64,000 nt of DNA from Anderseniella sp039978075 (GCA_039978075.1 JBDWCA010000005.1:496001-560000); one strand, 5' to 3'. Shown: positions 33,857-44,484, counted from the stretch's first letter. Translations and numbers: made by a program. Notes: a model not told the origin generated them from the sequence alone.

Positions 33857-34474
33857 ATGAGCTTTTACAATCAGCATGTAATGCCGAGTCTTATCAACTG
33901 CTTGTGCGGGATGTCGGAGGTAACCGATCAACGCCGGAAAGTGGTGCCGCAGGCGGAAGGCCTGGTGGTCGAGATCGGCATCGGGTCAGGCCACAACCTG
34001 CCGCATTATGATGCGGGAAAAGTAACCAAGGTGATCGGCATTGATCCGGATGAGCAGATGTGGAAAGCCGGTCGCGACCGGGTCCGGCAGTCTGCAGTTC
34101 CGGTGGAACGGGTCGCACTGTCCGGCGAGCAGATACCCCTGGACAGGCACTCGGCAGATACCGTGCTGGTGACCTATTCGCTATGCACGATCCCGGATGC
34201 AGTGGCAGCGCTGCAGGAGATGCGACGCATTCTGAAACCGGGTGGCCGGCTGCTGTTTCTTGAACATGGTGCGGCCCCGGAAGAAAGCGTGCGCAAATGG
34301 CAGGGTCGCATCGATCCGATCTGGAAACGGATTGCCGGCGGCTGCCATTCAGGCCGTCCGATTCCGAAACTGCTTGAGCAGGCCGGATGGAAAATCGACA
34401 AAATGGAAGAAGGCTATATCAAGGGTCCGAAACCGCTTGCCTATAATTATCTCGGATCGGCGGTTGCGACATGA
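33857..34474 (+). CDS. Class I SAM-dependent methyltransferase (UbiE/phospholipid-type)
   Basis: 205 residues from ATG 33857, preceded at nine bases by GGAG; a further ATG at 33842 lies before that site. SAM motif I is LVVEIGIGSGHNLPHY, and VIGIDPDEQMWKAGRDR gives motif II. Later LFLEHGAAPEESVRKWQGRIDPIWKRIAGGCHSGRPIPKLLEQAGW is typical of the small group related to phosphatidylethanolamine N-methyltransferase (the Rhodobacter PmtA type) and thiol methyltransferases. The exact substrate is not determined. A damaged repeat-like sequence follows the gene. Confidence 0.85.
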   Translation: MSFYNQHVMPSLINCLCGMSEVTDQRRKVVPQAEGLVVEIGIGSGHNLPHYDAGKVTKVIGIDPDEQMWKAGRDRVRQSAVPVERVALSGEQIPLDRHSADTVLVTYSLCTIPDAVAALQEMRRILKPGGRLLFLEHGAAPEESVRKWQGRIDPIWKRIAGGCHSGRPIPKLLEQAGWKIDKMEEGYIKGPKPLAYNYLGSAVAT

Positions 34475-34480
34475 CATGTG

Positions 34481-34535
34481 GTTCTTGTTAGTCGAACAGC
34501 TTGTCCTCGTTTCGCACCGGTTTCTACCAACCCTG
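34481..34535. repeat. Possible decayed copy of the 39.8-kb / uvrB repeat
   Basis: GTCGAACAGCTT at 34491-34502 matches both the reverse complement of the element at 39.8 kb and uvrB exactly over 12 bases, with similar TTGT before and TTCT...ACCCTG after it at about the right distance. The middle is degenerate. It overlaps the 3' end of the neighbouring amidotransferase gene. Homology is inference from these short matches. Confidence 0.35.
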
Positions 34536-35222
34536 CGCCGTCATGAATTTATCAAACAGCGTTTGGGTCAGCGACGTGAGTTGCGGTTGGGCATCTTCGA
34601 CATGGCTGATAAAGTTGGCATAGCCGTCATCGGACTTGACGGACTTGTTCATCTCCGTCTGCCATGACGGTGCCCATCCGCGTACGGCGCTTACATCCCA
34701 TTCATGGTGAAACTGGGTTGAGTAGGCATGGTTGCCAACTGTCATCATCTGATTGGCGCACAGGTCCGAATATCCGTGGACCCGGGCTGCGTCCGGTGCG
34801 CGTTTCACCTCTGCTGAATGCCACTGGGTGACGGTTCGCCGGCCAGTGACCGGAGACGTATCGTCGAAGGCTACCGTGCACACGCCAACCTCCGTGGTGT
34901 CGCCAGGACCCACCTCGCCGCCCAGTGAGGTGGCCAGCAACTGATGTCCCAGACACAAACCGATATAGGGTTTGGCGCGGGTTTCCACCCAGTCGCGGAT
35001 CACCGCGGTTTCTGCTGTCAGCCAGGGGTGTTCGTCTTCCTGCCAGACCTGTTGCGCACCGCCCAGGACAACAACCAGGTCGACACTGGACAAGCGGTCA
35101 GGCGTTTCGCCCATGTGCCAGTCCAGGAACGAGACATCGAAACCGCGCTCGCGCAGCAGGTGCGGGAAACAGCCGCCGGTATCATCACTCATGTGACGGA
35201 AGACAAGGGCAGTACGGGTCAT
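34524..35222 (-). CDS. Class I glutamine amidotransferase-like protein (GMP synthase-like group)
   Basis: 232 residues. The nucleophile elbow is GLCLGHQLLATSLGG with the Cys, and the paired His-Glu appear as QFHHEWD where the common form is FHPE. VVLGGAQQVWQEDEHPWL supplies the oxyanion region. Proteins of this group (YbfJ/GAT1-like) hydrolyse gamma-glutamyl compounds or act as stand-alone amidotransferases; the acceptor is unknown. Its ATG overlaps the stop of the small secreted protein gene upstream (ATGA), so the two are coupled. Confidence 0.85.
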   Translation of the reverse strand: MTRTALVFRHMSDDTGGCFPHLLRERGFDVSFLDWHMGETPDRLSSVDLVVVLGGAQQVWQEDEHPWLTAETAVIRDWVETRAKPYIGLCLGHQLLATSLGGEVGPGDTTEVGVCTVAFDDTSPVTGRRTVTQWHSAEVKRAPDAARVHGYSDLCANQMMTVGNHAYSTQFHHEWDVSAVRGWAPSWQTEMNKSVKSDDGYANFISHVEDAQPQLTSLTQTLFDKFMTAQGW

Positions 35223-35503
35223 TCAGAAGGCGTCTTGGCTGCGGTAAGCTTGGTGAGTTGTGTTTGTGGTGCCGAGTGAGGCAGTGGCTGAAGGCCTGCC
35301 TGCGGGCAGAAGTCCGCAATTTGTTTCCATGAGGTGTTGTTCAGGTTCATTTCACAACGGCGAAGGTTGCCGCGGATACACATGGTGGTGCCGAGTTCAT
35401 AATACTCGCCATACAGGCGGCACCGGCAGTTGGGATCTGCACTGGCAGCAGGGGCGGCCAGCAGAAAAACGCTTGAAATGAGCAAATACGCCATCGATTT
35501 CAT
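35219..35503 (-). CDS. Small secreted cysteine-rich protein
   Basis: 94 residues from ATG 35503. A signal peptide (MKSMAYLLISSVFLLAAPAASA) precedes a short mature part with paired cysteines: CRCRLYGEYYELGTTMCIRGNLRRCEMNLNNTSWKQIADFCPQAG. Five cysteines within 50 residues suggest disulphide bonds in the periplasm. The family resembles small alphaproteobacterial proteins with the pattern G-x-x-x-x-x-G-x-x-x-C-(I/M)-x-G but I cannot name it. The stop overlaps the amidotransferase start by ATGA. No strong ribosome-binding site is seen. Confidence 0.65.
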   Translation of the reverse strand: MKSMAYLLISSVFLLAAPAASADPNCRCRLYGEYYELGTTMCIRGNLRRCEMNLNNTSWKQIADFCPQAGLQPLPHSAPQTQLTKLTAAKTPSE

Positions 35504-35645
35504 GGCGTAATGGTAGCGCAAGTGGGATTTTTACGCTAGAGCAACAAATATTCCTTACGGGGACCATCCGGGCGTGAGGCAATTTGCAGATCGATCATGT
35601 GTTTAAAATCAATCGGTTAAAGCCGGTCAGAACTGTTGCAGAGAC

Positions 35646-35858
35646 TTACAGAAGTTGCAGTTCCATGGCCTGTTGGCCGCGTCCGCGCTTGTCGTCCTGC
35701 AACTCGTAGGACAGTTTGGCGCCATCGGCGAGATCGGGAATACCGGCGGCCTGAACGGCGGTTATGTGGACGAAAACATCCTTTGACCCGTCTTCAGGCG
35801 TGATGAAACCGTATCCCTTGGTTGTGTTGAAAAACTTCACCGTACCGTTGTGCCGCAT
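35646..35858 (-). CDS. cspA: Cold-shock domain protein
   Basis: 70 residues forming a single cold-shock domain. The nucleic-acid motifs RNP1 (KGYGFITP) and RNP2 (DVFVHIT) are intact, with VKFFNTTKGYG and the basic turn DDKRGRGQQA. It binds single-stranded RNA or DNA and acts as an RNA chaperone; several paralogues are usual in these bacteria, so the symbol is generic. It is monocistronic: the upstream 145 bases are shared divergently with the DUF922 gene, and a possible long leader exists as in other csp genes. TTGGAC and TATGGT on the minus strand with 16-base spacing are a weak candidate promoter. Confidence 0.92.
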   Translation of the reverse strand: MRHNGTVKFFNTTKGYGFITPEDGSKDVFVHITAVQAAGIPDLADGAKLSYELQDDKRGRGQQAMELQLL

Positions 35859-36003
35859 GACCCTGACCCTGTCTTCATTTTGTATTCGTGGTGACCTTGC
35901 CCAAACCTGCTATCGGCAGATGGCGATTTGTTGACACCGCGTGAGCAACCATAGCTGCATTTTCGTGTTGTCCAATACGTAATCCCCGGTTAGCTTTCGT
36001 GTC

Positions 36004-36606
36004 ATGATTGCACGCTTGTATACCGTTTCGCTGGCCGTTTGCATTGGCCTTGCTTTCCTGATCACCGGACCCGTAGCGGACGCGCGGCCCAAGGTGAAAA
36101 CCAAAACCCTGCATTACCGCGTCGACGGGTCGGACGCTGCGGCAATTGTCTCATCGATGATGAAGCAGCATCGACTGCTGGGCGGGCATGGCCGGGTGGG
36201 GCGCACCAAGATGAAGCGCCGCATTGAATGGGAGTTCACCGAGAGCAAGAAATCCTGCCGCGTCAAAAGGCACACGATCCGGCTCGATTTCACCACTCAA
36301 TTGCCGCGTCACCGGTCGGAAAAGCGCTTGCGCCGCAGCCTGCGCAAGGATTGGCGCGCCTTTGCCAAGCATGTGAAATGGCATGAGGGCCAGCACCGCA
36401 AGATCTGGCTGAGTTGCGCACGCAGGGCCGAGAAGAAAGTCAACCGGGCCCGGGCACGGAGTTGCGGAAAACTGATGAAAAAGCTGGAACGCATCTACAA
36501 GCAATCCAACGCAGCCTGTGACAAGCGCCATGCCAGGTTCGACGCCAAGGAAACCCGCAGGCTCGGCAGGCATCCGCTGATCCGCCGTGCCAACCTGAGA
36601 AAATGA
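36004..36606 (+). CDS. DUF922 putative secreted zinc protease
   Basis: 200 residues. A signal peptide (ending near VADARPK) is followed by the DUF922 domain, with a beta-rich first half (LHYRVDGSDAAAIVSSMM) and the metal motif WHEGQHRKIW, an HExxH relative (H-E-G-Q-H). The remainder is unusually basic: Arg, Lys and Cys with an alpha-helical repeat (RAEKKVNRARARSCGKLMKKLERIYK). Activity is predicted, not proven, for this family. The 3' end overlaps by an ATG a second secreted protein gene, suggesting an operon of two periplasmic proteins. Confidence 0.82.
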   Translation: MIARLYTVSLAVCIGLAFLITGPVADARPKVKTKTLHYRVDGSDAAAIVSSMMKQHRLLGGHGRVGRTKMKRRIEWEFTESKKSCRVKRHTIRLDFTTQLPRHRSEKRLRRSLRKDWRAFAKHVKWHEGQHRKIWLSCARRAEKKVNRARARSCGKLMKKLERIYKQSNAACDKRHARFDAKETRRLGRHPLIRRANLRK

Positions 36607-36617
36607 GAAGACCTGTC

Positions 36618-37082
36618 ATGAAACGATTGTTGACGATGGCGCTGCTGCCGGCACTAATACCTGTGCTGGTGAGTGGGCCGGTGATGGCTGAACAACAATC
36701 CCGGGTGATGCCGCTTGAGCAGGTCAAGAGCATCCTTGAGGCGACCAAGGACAACTGGGTTGCCTATCGGATTTATCAGGGTCGGCAACTGTATTATGTG
36801 ACCCATCTGATTTCCTGGCGCTGCGGCATCAAGCAGCTGCGCTATTCGGAAAACTCCGATGCGCTCGACAAGACATGGCCGCTGCCCGGGTGCAACAAGC
36901 TGATCCCGAACAATATCCCCGAAGATGCCAAGATTCACTCCGAGCGGGCCAAGAGCAACAGTATCAAGACACTTGCCATACAGCTGGAGTTCGACGATGG
37001 CACCACGTCGCCGGTTCGTATCTATGAACCATGCGAAGGCGTCGGCGAAGCCACCTGTGGGTACCTGAAAGAAGAGCGGTAG
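36618..37082 (+). CDS. Secreted protein of unknown function
   Basis: 154 residues from ATG 36618, with GAGAAG nine to twelve bases upstream; an ATG at 36603 within the DUF922 stop is the alternative. A Sec signal (MKRLLTMALLPALIPVLVSGPVMA) precedes a mature part with four cysteines (RCGIKQL, PGCNKL, EPCEGVG, ATCGYL), and hydrophobic strands such as YRIYQGRQLYYVTHLISW. I do not recognise the family. Coupling with the DUF922 gene suggests a common process at the envelope. Confidence 0.7.
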   Translation: MKRLLTMALLPALIPVLVSGPVMAEQQSRVMPLEQVKSILEATKDNWVAYRIYQGRQLYYVTHLISWRCGIKQLRYSENSDALDKTWPLPGCNKLIPNNIPEDAKIHSERAKSNSIKTLAIQLEFDDGTTSPVRIYEPCEGVGEATCGYLKEER

Positions 37083-37092
37083 AAAATTCTCC

Positions 37093-37743
37093 ATGACAGA
37101 CACACCCGACATGCCGCTGCGTGCGGCGATACTTCCCGTCACGCCTTTACAACAAAACTGCACTATCCTGTGGTGCACGAAAACCATGGACGGGGTCGTC
37201 ATCGATCCCGGCGGTGACGTGGAGAACATCCTGCGAGGCGTCAAGGAAACCGGGATCAACCCGGTCGGCATCTGGCTGACCCATGGCCATTTTGACCATG
37301 CCGCGGGGGCTGCCGAGTTGAAAGAGGCACTGAAGGTGCCGATCACCGGGCCGCACCTCGACGACAAGTTCCTGCTCGACGAACTGGCAACATCAGGTGA
37401 GCAATACGGCGTGCCGGGCAGGGCGGTGACGCCGGATACCTGGCTTGACGAAGGTGACACCGTGACAGTCGGCGAGGTCTCGTTTGCGGTGCGCCACTGC
37501 CCGGGCCATTCACCGGGTCATGTGGTCATGCTTAACGAGGCGATCAAATTCGGCCATGTGGGCGACGTGCTGTTCCAGGGATCGATCGGGCGCACCGACT
37601 TCCCCTATGGAGACCATGACGCGCTGATTGCAGCCATCAAGGAAAAGCTTTTACCGCTGCCCGACGATTTCACCTTCATCTGCGGTCATGGACCGGCCAG
37701 CACTATCGGCAACGAGCGGGTGAACAATCCGTTCCTGCAGTAG
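37093..37743 (+). CDS. Metallo-beta-lactamase fold hydrolase, glyoxalase II-like
   Basis: 216 residues. The metal motif THGHFDHAAG (HxHxDH) near residue 62 is complete; later ligands are PGHSPGHVV and FGHVGDVLFQGSIGRTDFPYG, with the last His in FICGHGPAS. The GSIGRTDFPYGD segment is typical of the YcbL/glyoxalase II-like group that hydrolyses thioesters. It has no C-terminal domain of true GloB. The gene lies 10 bases after the secreted protein gene and 10 bases before the DJ-1/PfpI gene, so it is probably cotranscribed; a link to glyoxal detoxification through the DJ-1 protein is possible. Confidence 0.9.
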   Translation: MTDTPDMPLRAAILPVTPLQQNCTILWCTKTMDGVVIDPGGDVENILRGVKETGINPVGIWLTHGHFDHAAGAAELKEALKVPITGPHLDDKFLLDELATSGEQYGVPGRAVTPDTWLDEGDTVTVGEVSFAVRHCPGHSPGHVVMLNEAIKFGHVGDVLFQGSIGRTDFPYGDHDALIAAIKEKLLPLPDDFTFICGHGPASTIGNERVNNPFLQ

Positions 37744-37753
37744 GCCGGTTGCA

Positions 37754-38362
37754 ATGAAAACCCTTGCCGTACTGGTGTTTCCGGGCTTCCAGACCCTTGA
37801 CCTGTTTGGCCCGCTCGAAATGCTGGGTGGTCTTGGTGACGAGATCAGTATCACCATCGTGGCTGAGACACTCGAGCCGGTCGCAAGCGTTCATGGACAG
37901 GGCTTGCTGGTCGACAGGACCGTGGCAGACGGCAGTGACTATGACCTGCTCCTGATACCCGGCGGGGACACCGCACTTGTGGCGGGGGAAAGCAAGGCTG
38001 TAACCGACTGGATTGGAGCAACAGCAGACCGTGCGGAACTCGTGATGACGGTGTGTACGGGGAGTATCCTGCTGGCCATGACCGGGATGCTTGACGGCCG
38101 CAGGGCCACAACCAACAAACTGGACTTTGTCCAGACCGTGCCGCTGGGGCCCAAGGTCGACTGGGTGGCACAGGCGCGCTGGGTCGAGGACGGGAAATTC
38201 TTTACCTCGTCGGGTGTCTCGGCCGGAATGGACATGGCCCTGGCGGCTATCGCCCGGCTGTTCGGCAAACAGGTGGCCGATGACATGGCGCACGGGACGG
38301 AATACGAATGGCACGAAGATGCCGGATGGGACCCGTTTGCGAAACGTGCAGGACTGGTCTGA
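37754..38362 (+). CDS. DJ-1/PfpI family protein
   Basis: 202 residues with the class I amidotransferase-like fold. The nucleophile elbow is VMTVCTGSILLAMTGMLDGRRATTNK, and Asp and Glu of the pocket are in FGPLEMLGGL and LIPGGDTALV. The group includes glyoxalase III, isonitrile hydratase and the N-terminal domain of AraC-like regulators (GlxA); the pattern CTGS...A-T-T-N is that of the last two. No HTH is attached, so a stand-alone hydratase or stress protein is likely. It is 10 bases after the MBL gene. Confidence 0.85.
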   Translation: MKTLAVLVFPGFQTLDLFGPLEMLGGLGDEISITIVAETLEPVASVHGQGLLVDRTVADGSDYDLLLIPGGDTALVAGESKAVTDWIGATADRAELVMTVCTGSILLAMTGMLDGRRATTNKLDFVQTVPLGPKVDWVAQARWVEDGKFFTSSGVSAGMDMALAAIARLFGKQVADDMAHGTEYEWHEDAGWDPFAKRAGLV

Positions 38363-38389
38363 ACCAGATGCCGTCAGGAGGAGTTCGCG

Positions 38390-39592
38390 ATGCGTATCGA
38401 GGCAGTTGAAACCTTGCGTCTTGGCGATCATCCGAACCTGTTGTGGGTGCGGGTGCATACCGACGCCGGGTTGACGGGGCTTGGTGAAACATACTTCGGT
38501 GCAGGTCCCAGCGAAGCCGATATCCATGACCGCATCGCGCCGATCATTCTGGGCCAGAACGCCAGCCGCATTGAGTTTCTCAACATGAAAATGCAGCCCT
38601 ATACCGGTTTTACCGGCAGCGGAGCCGAAGTGCGCGCCCTGTCGGCGGTCGATGTGGCGCTGTGGGACATTGCCGGCAAGGCGGCCAACATGCCGTTGTG
38701 CGATGTGCTGGGCGGTCGTACGCGGGAGTCCATACAGGTCTACAACACCTGTGCCGGTCCCAACTATGTTTCCAAGACATCCGCTGTCCGCCCGGACAAT
38801 TTCGGGGCAGCTTCAGACGGCACCGCCGGTGCGACCTACGAAGACCTGGATGCGTTCCTGCATCATCCTGAAGACCTCGCCGCCTCGTTGATGGAGATGG
38901 GCATTTTCTCCATGAAAATCTGGCCGTTCGACCTGGCCGATGGCGCGGTAGACGGTGTCGATATTTCCGCCGCCGATTTGAACAAGGCACTTGAGCCGTT
39001 TGAGAAGATCCGCGCCACCCACGGTGACAAGATGCGGCTGAAGGCGGAACTGCACGGGCTTTGGAGCCTGAATGCGGCACAAAAGATTGCGACCGCGCTG
39101 GAACCCATCGGCATGGACTGGATCGAAGACCCTTTATGGATGGATCGCACCGAAGAGCTTGCGGAACTTGCCAGCACCACAAGCGCGCCGCTTGCCGGAG
39201 GAGAGACGCTGGCCGGCCTGGGCCAGTTCAAGGCTTTGATAGACGAAGGCAATATCGCCATCCCTATCATGGACGTCACATGGGCAGGTGGCATCACCGC
39301 TGCGCGCAAAGTCGCCGCACTGGCCGAAGCGCGGGCCCGGCCGGTTGCCTTCCATGACTGTTCCGGCCCGGTCACGCTGGCGGCTTCCACCCATCTTGCG
39401 CTAGCCTTGCGCAATGTGCGCGAACAGGAAATCGCGCGCGGGTTCTACTATGGCTGGTATCAGGATTTCGTCGACAACCTGCCGCCAGTCAGCGACGGCA
39501 TGATCACCATCCCCGGCGGCCCCGGCCTCGGCATGGACCTGTTACCGGACCTGCGCAAACGCGAAGACGCCATTCACCGTATCTCGCGGTAG
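38390..39592 (+). CDS. Mandelate racemase/muconate lactonising enzyme-superfamily protein
   Basis: 400 residues of the enolase superfamily. A good SD (AGGAGG, eight bases before ATG 38390) fixes the start. N-terminal capping domain 1-130, then a TIM barrel with the catalytic base strand FSMKIWPFD, metal ligands likely Glu in KAELHGLWS, WIEDPLW and LAGGETLAG, and a late His-Asp pair in VAFHDCSGPV, typical of the mandelate racemase subgroup and sugar-acid dehydratases. The exact substrate is unknown, but acid-sugar dehydratases are a fair guess. It follows the DJ-1 gene and precedes a repeat element. Confidence 0.86.
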   Translation: MRIEAVETLRLGDHPNLLWVRVHTDAGLTGLGETYFGAGPSEADIHDRIAPIILGQNASRIEFLNMKMQPYTGFTGSGAEVRALSAVDVALWDIAGKAANMPLCDVLGGRTRESIQVYNTCAGPNYVSKTSAVRPDNFGAASDGTAGATYEDLDAFLHHPEDLAASLMEMGIFSMKIWPFDLADGAVDGVDISAADLNKALEPFEKIRATHGDKMRLKAELHGLWSLNAAQKIATALEPIGMDWIEDPLWMDRTEELAELASTTSAPLAGGETLAGLGQFKALIDEGNIAIPIMDVTWAGGITAARKVAALAEARARPVAFHDCSGPVTLAASTHLALALRNVREQEIARGFYYGWYQDFVDNLPPVSDGMITIPGGPGLGMDLLPDLRKREDAIHRISR

Positions 39593-39728
39593 GGTTGAGC
39601 TTGGCGAGATGAAGTTATTCCGCTCACGCAAGCAGCCTGACGGCTGCGCTCCGCGAGGGCGCACTTCGTGCGACGGCCGGTCGGCCTTGCCTCGGCACTT
39701 TGTGCCTCGGAATGGAATTCAACGCGAC

Positions 39729-39756
39729 CGTCATCCCAGCCTTCGCTGGAATGACG
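39729..39756. repeat. 28-base palindromic unit inside the MITE-like element
   Basis: CGTCATCCCAGC and GCTGGAATGACG are almost perfectly complementary about CTTC. Similar palindromes with this CGTCAT...ATGACG frame are widespread short intergenic repeats in proteobacterial genomes. Confidence 0.6.
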
Positions 39757-39770
39757 ACAATGCGACGTTT

Positions 39771-39820
39771 GTTCAGGGTCGGAGAACGGCCTGAGCGGAG
39801 CGAAGAAAGCTGTTCGACCA
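39771..39820 (+). repeat. Core repeat shared with the 3' end of uvrB
   Basis: Within the element, GTTCAGGGTCGGAGAA, then a variable middle, then GCGAAG and AAAGCTGTTCGACCA. The same blocks in the same order occur on the minus strand of uvrB at 40599-40654, with 16- and 15-base exact matches at the ends. Confidence 0.75.
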
Positions 39821-39898
39821 CAAAAACAACAACTAGGCCCGCCCCAGCGGAGCGCAGCCGAAAGCTGCTTGCGTGAGCGGGATAAAACTCCCCAGCCC

Positions 39899-40099
39899 TT
39901 ATTTCAGGATAAACGTCACTTTCAGCACGACACGGTACTCGGCGACCTTGCCGTTCTTGACGATGACGCGCTGGTCCTTGACCCAGGCGCCGGTGACGTT
40001 TTTCAGCGTCTTGGATGCACGCTTGACGCCCTTGCGCGTGGCGTCTTCAAAACTGTCCTGCGATGACGCGATGATTTCTGTTACGCGAGCTACTGACAT
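39899..40099 (-). CDS. Dodecin
   Basis: 66 residues from ATG 40099 (MSVARVTEIIASSQDSFEDA); the frame is open farther upstream but without a better start. Dodecins form dodecameric hollow spheres that store and buffer FMN, riboflavin or lumichrome. Family marks are the N-terminal VTEIIASSQDSFEDATRKGV, then a short turn and the central WVKDQRVIVKNGKVAEYRVVLKVTFIL, with the flavin-stacking Trp in TGAWVKDQ. The gene starts near the element and its stop lies 13 bases from the right arm. A CATGACTTGAATTCC region with CTTTCC precedes it (SD on the minus strand AGGAA). Confidence 0.9.
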   Translation of the reverse strand: MSVARVTEIIASSQDSFEDATRKGVKRASKTLKNVTGAWVKDQRVIVKNGKVAEYRVVLKVTFILK

Positions 40100-40306
40100 G
40101 ACTTGAATTCCTTTCCCTGTCGGGATTTTGGTGTCGCTCCCCAGCGCATGAAAACATGGTTGCACACGCCAACTGGTCGGGGAAGGGCTGGCGTCAGAGT
40201 TGGTAAATGCCCAGTCCCGAGGACGTAATGCGGCTTGATTTGCCGGAAAACCAGTTTCAGGCGCACACTGGGCGGAGGCTGGAGCATTCCGGAAAGGAAC
40301 TGAAAC

Positions 40307-40435
40307 ATGCCCGATCTATCATCGCGAAAAGCCCGCGGCGGTATCATGTCGCCCAATCACTCAGTGCTGAAAGTGCTGCTGTTCTCGCTGGCAGGTGCTG
40401 CGTTGGCTCTGCTGATCGCTGCGATGTTCATCTAA
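40307..40435 (+). CDS. Small single-pass membrane protein (42 residues)
   Basis: ATG 40307 has AAGGAAC about nine bases upstream. The product begins MPDLSSRKARGGIMSPNHS and ends with a continuous hydrophobic stretch, VLKVLLFSLAGAALALLIAAMFI, that forms one membrane helix, with basic residues on the N-terminal (inside) side. It lies divergent from dodecin and convergent with uvrB. No homologue is recognised; support is the SD, the codon pattern and the helix. An internal ATG at 40346 is less likely. Confidence 0.5.
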   Translation: MPDLSSRKARGGIMSPNHSVLKVLLFSLAGAALALLIAAMFI

Positions 40436-40472
40436 ATTGTAACAAACGACGCTGATGTCGATACAAAACCAG

Positions 40473-43157
<2,685 letters not shown>

Positions 43158-43320
43158 ATTACTGCTCGATCACCTTGTCCGCCTGTACTTCGTTTCGGCG
43201 GGGCGATCTCGATGCCCTGAACTGCTGTTGTCGTTATTGTGAGAACATAGTGCATTGGTCGCGCCGGTTAAAGGCAGCATAGTGGCTCTGCTGACAGTTT
43301 GTGTGGAAGGAGAAATGGCG

Positions 43321-43899
43321 ATGAAAACTATTCGTGTGGCGGGCGCGGCGGTTCTGATGATAGCGATGACCTCCGGCGCGCTGGCGCAAAGCCAGACACC
43401 GCCGCCTGCCGCTCCCAAACCGAAAGCTGCCGCTGAAGGCACCATGACCACGAAACGCATGGGCGAGATCATCAGGCGGCTTGATCCCAAGGCGAAAGCC
43501 ACCGCCAATACCAGTGCCTGGCAGTTCCACGTCGAGGAGGTGCCGGTGGTCGTGGTCACTGATGCCGGCAACAACCGTATGCGCATCATGATTGCGCTGA
43601 AAAAGGCCGACGCCATGTCGCCGCAGGAACTTTTACGCCTGTCGCAGGCTAATTTCGATACCGCACTGGATGCGCGTTATGCCGTCGCCAAGGGACTGTT
43701 GTGGGCGACATTCATCCACCCGCTGAGCGAACTGCACGACAAGCAGTTCATTGCCGGGATCGGCCAGACGGTGAATGCCGCAAAATCCTACGGCACCACC
43801 TATTCATCCGGCCTGCTGAGCTTCGGCGGCGGCGACAGCCGCGGCATCATCCAGCGCGACCTGATCGACAAGCTGATCAAGAAGGGCCAGGAGATTTGA
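43321..43899 (+). CDS. Secreted protein, possibly YbjN-like
   Basis: 192 residues from ATG 43321, chosen because AAGGAG sits eight bases upstream; an ATG at 43315 would be too close. A signal peptide (MKTIRVAGAAVLMIAMTSGALAQ) is followed by a Pro/Ala-rich stretch (PPPAAPKPKAAA) and a mixed alpha/beta domain: TSAWQFHVEEVPVVVVTDAGNNRMRIMIALKKAD, then LLRLSQANFDTALDARYAV. This arrangement resembles YbjN/type III chaperone-like folds but the match is only suggestive. Function unknown. It is divergent from uvrB. Confidence 0.7.
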   Translation: MKTIRVAGAAVLMIAMTSGALAQSQTPPPAAPKPKAAAEGTMTTKRMGEIIRRLDPKAKATANTSAWQFHVEEVPVVVVTDAGNNRMRIMIALKKADAMSPQELLRLSQANFDTALDARYAVAKGLLWATFIHPLSELHDKQFIAGIGQTVNAAKSYGTTYSSGLLSFGGGDSRGIIQRDLIDKLIKKGQEI

Positions 43900-44069
43900 A
43901 CGACTGACCTGCATGCAGGCCGATATTGAGGTCGAGCTGACCAAACGTAAATGAACCGAAGATGAACACGACGTTCAATGTTCATACAAATTGCAGTGAC
44001 TAACCTCTGGTCAACAAAACAAAAAGTGCACCTGAAAAGGCGTACGTACAAGAAAGAGGAAACACCCAG

Positions 44070-44459
44070 ATGAACAAATTCCCATCAATCAAGACTTCTC
44101 TTGCTGCAATTTCTGTCGCTGTTGCGATGTCGGCGCTGGCAGCACCGGCGCAGGCGGCATGTCAGAACTCTGTCTGGAGCAAGATTGGCGGCACCAGCTT
44201 CGCCAGCACCATCAAGGGTCGTCAGTGTGGTTCGAATATGGCTGTGCGCATGAGCGGCTCTTTTGGAAACACCGGTTGGCTGTCGATGCAAAATGCCGGA
44301 TCGAACAAACTGCGCGCCACATTCGTGGACAACAACATAACCACCAAGATCAAGATGACGCTGCTGGGCCAGCAGATGGTGGTGCATTTTGAACACATTG
44401 CGAACGACGGAGCCGTCAGCTTCACCAGCGGTGACTACAATCTGGTCAACTACCAGTAG
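44070..44459 (+). CDS. Secreted protein of unknown function
   Basis: 129 residues. The signal peptide (MNKFPSIKTSLAAISVAVAMSALAAPAQA) is clear and the mature part holds two cysteines (CQNSVW, RQCGSN). It appears rich in beta strands: VRMSGSFGNTGWLSMQN and KIKMTLLGQQMVVHFEHI. No domain is recognised. GAAAGAGGAAACA precedes the ATG as SD. A hairpin with T-run follows 26 bases after the stop, giving a complete single-gene unit. Confidence 0.75.
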   Translation: MNKFPSIKTSLAAISVAVAMSALAAPAQAACQNSVWSKIGGTSFASTIKGRQCGSNMAVRMSGSFGNTGWLSMQNAGSNKLRATFVDNNITTKIKMTLLGQQMVVHFEHIANDGAVSFTSGDYNLVNYQ

Positions 44460-44484
44460 CAGGTCGACTTCTGTGAGATGTAAA

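Larger units (their letters stand above)
39615..39885. mobile_element. MITE-like palindromic element with terminal inverted repeats
   Basis: A 271-base non-coding block bounded by inverted repeats. TTATTCCGCTCACGCAAGC (39615 onward) faces TTATCCCGCTCACGCAAGC (read from 39885 backwards), followed in both arms by AGC, a short spacer and CGGCTGCGCTCCGC, so the similarity covers about 42 bases. Inside are further short dyads: GCAGCC/GGCTGC, GCAC/GTGC, and a CGTCATCCCAGC...GCTGGAATGACG palindrome at 39729-39756. No transposase or convincing open frame is present. I see no clear target-site duplication. It fits a non-autonomous transposable or repeat mosaic element. Confidence 0.65.

Noticed and set aside
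39609..39794. 61-residue open frame inside the MITE-like element
   Set aside because: It is made of the repeat sequence itself and has no SD or family features.
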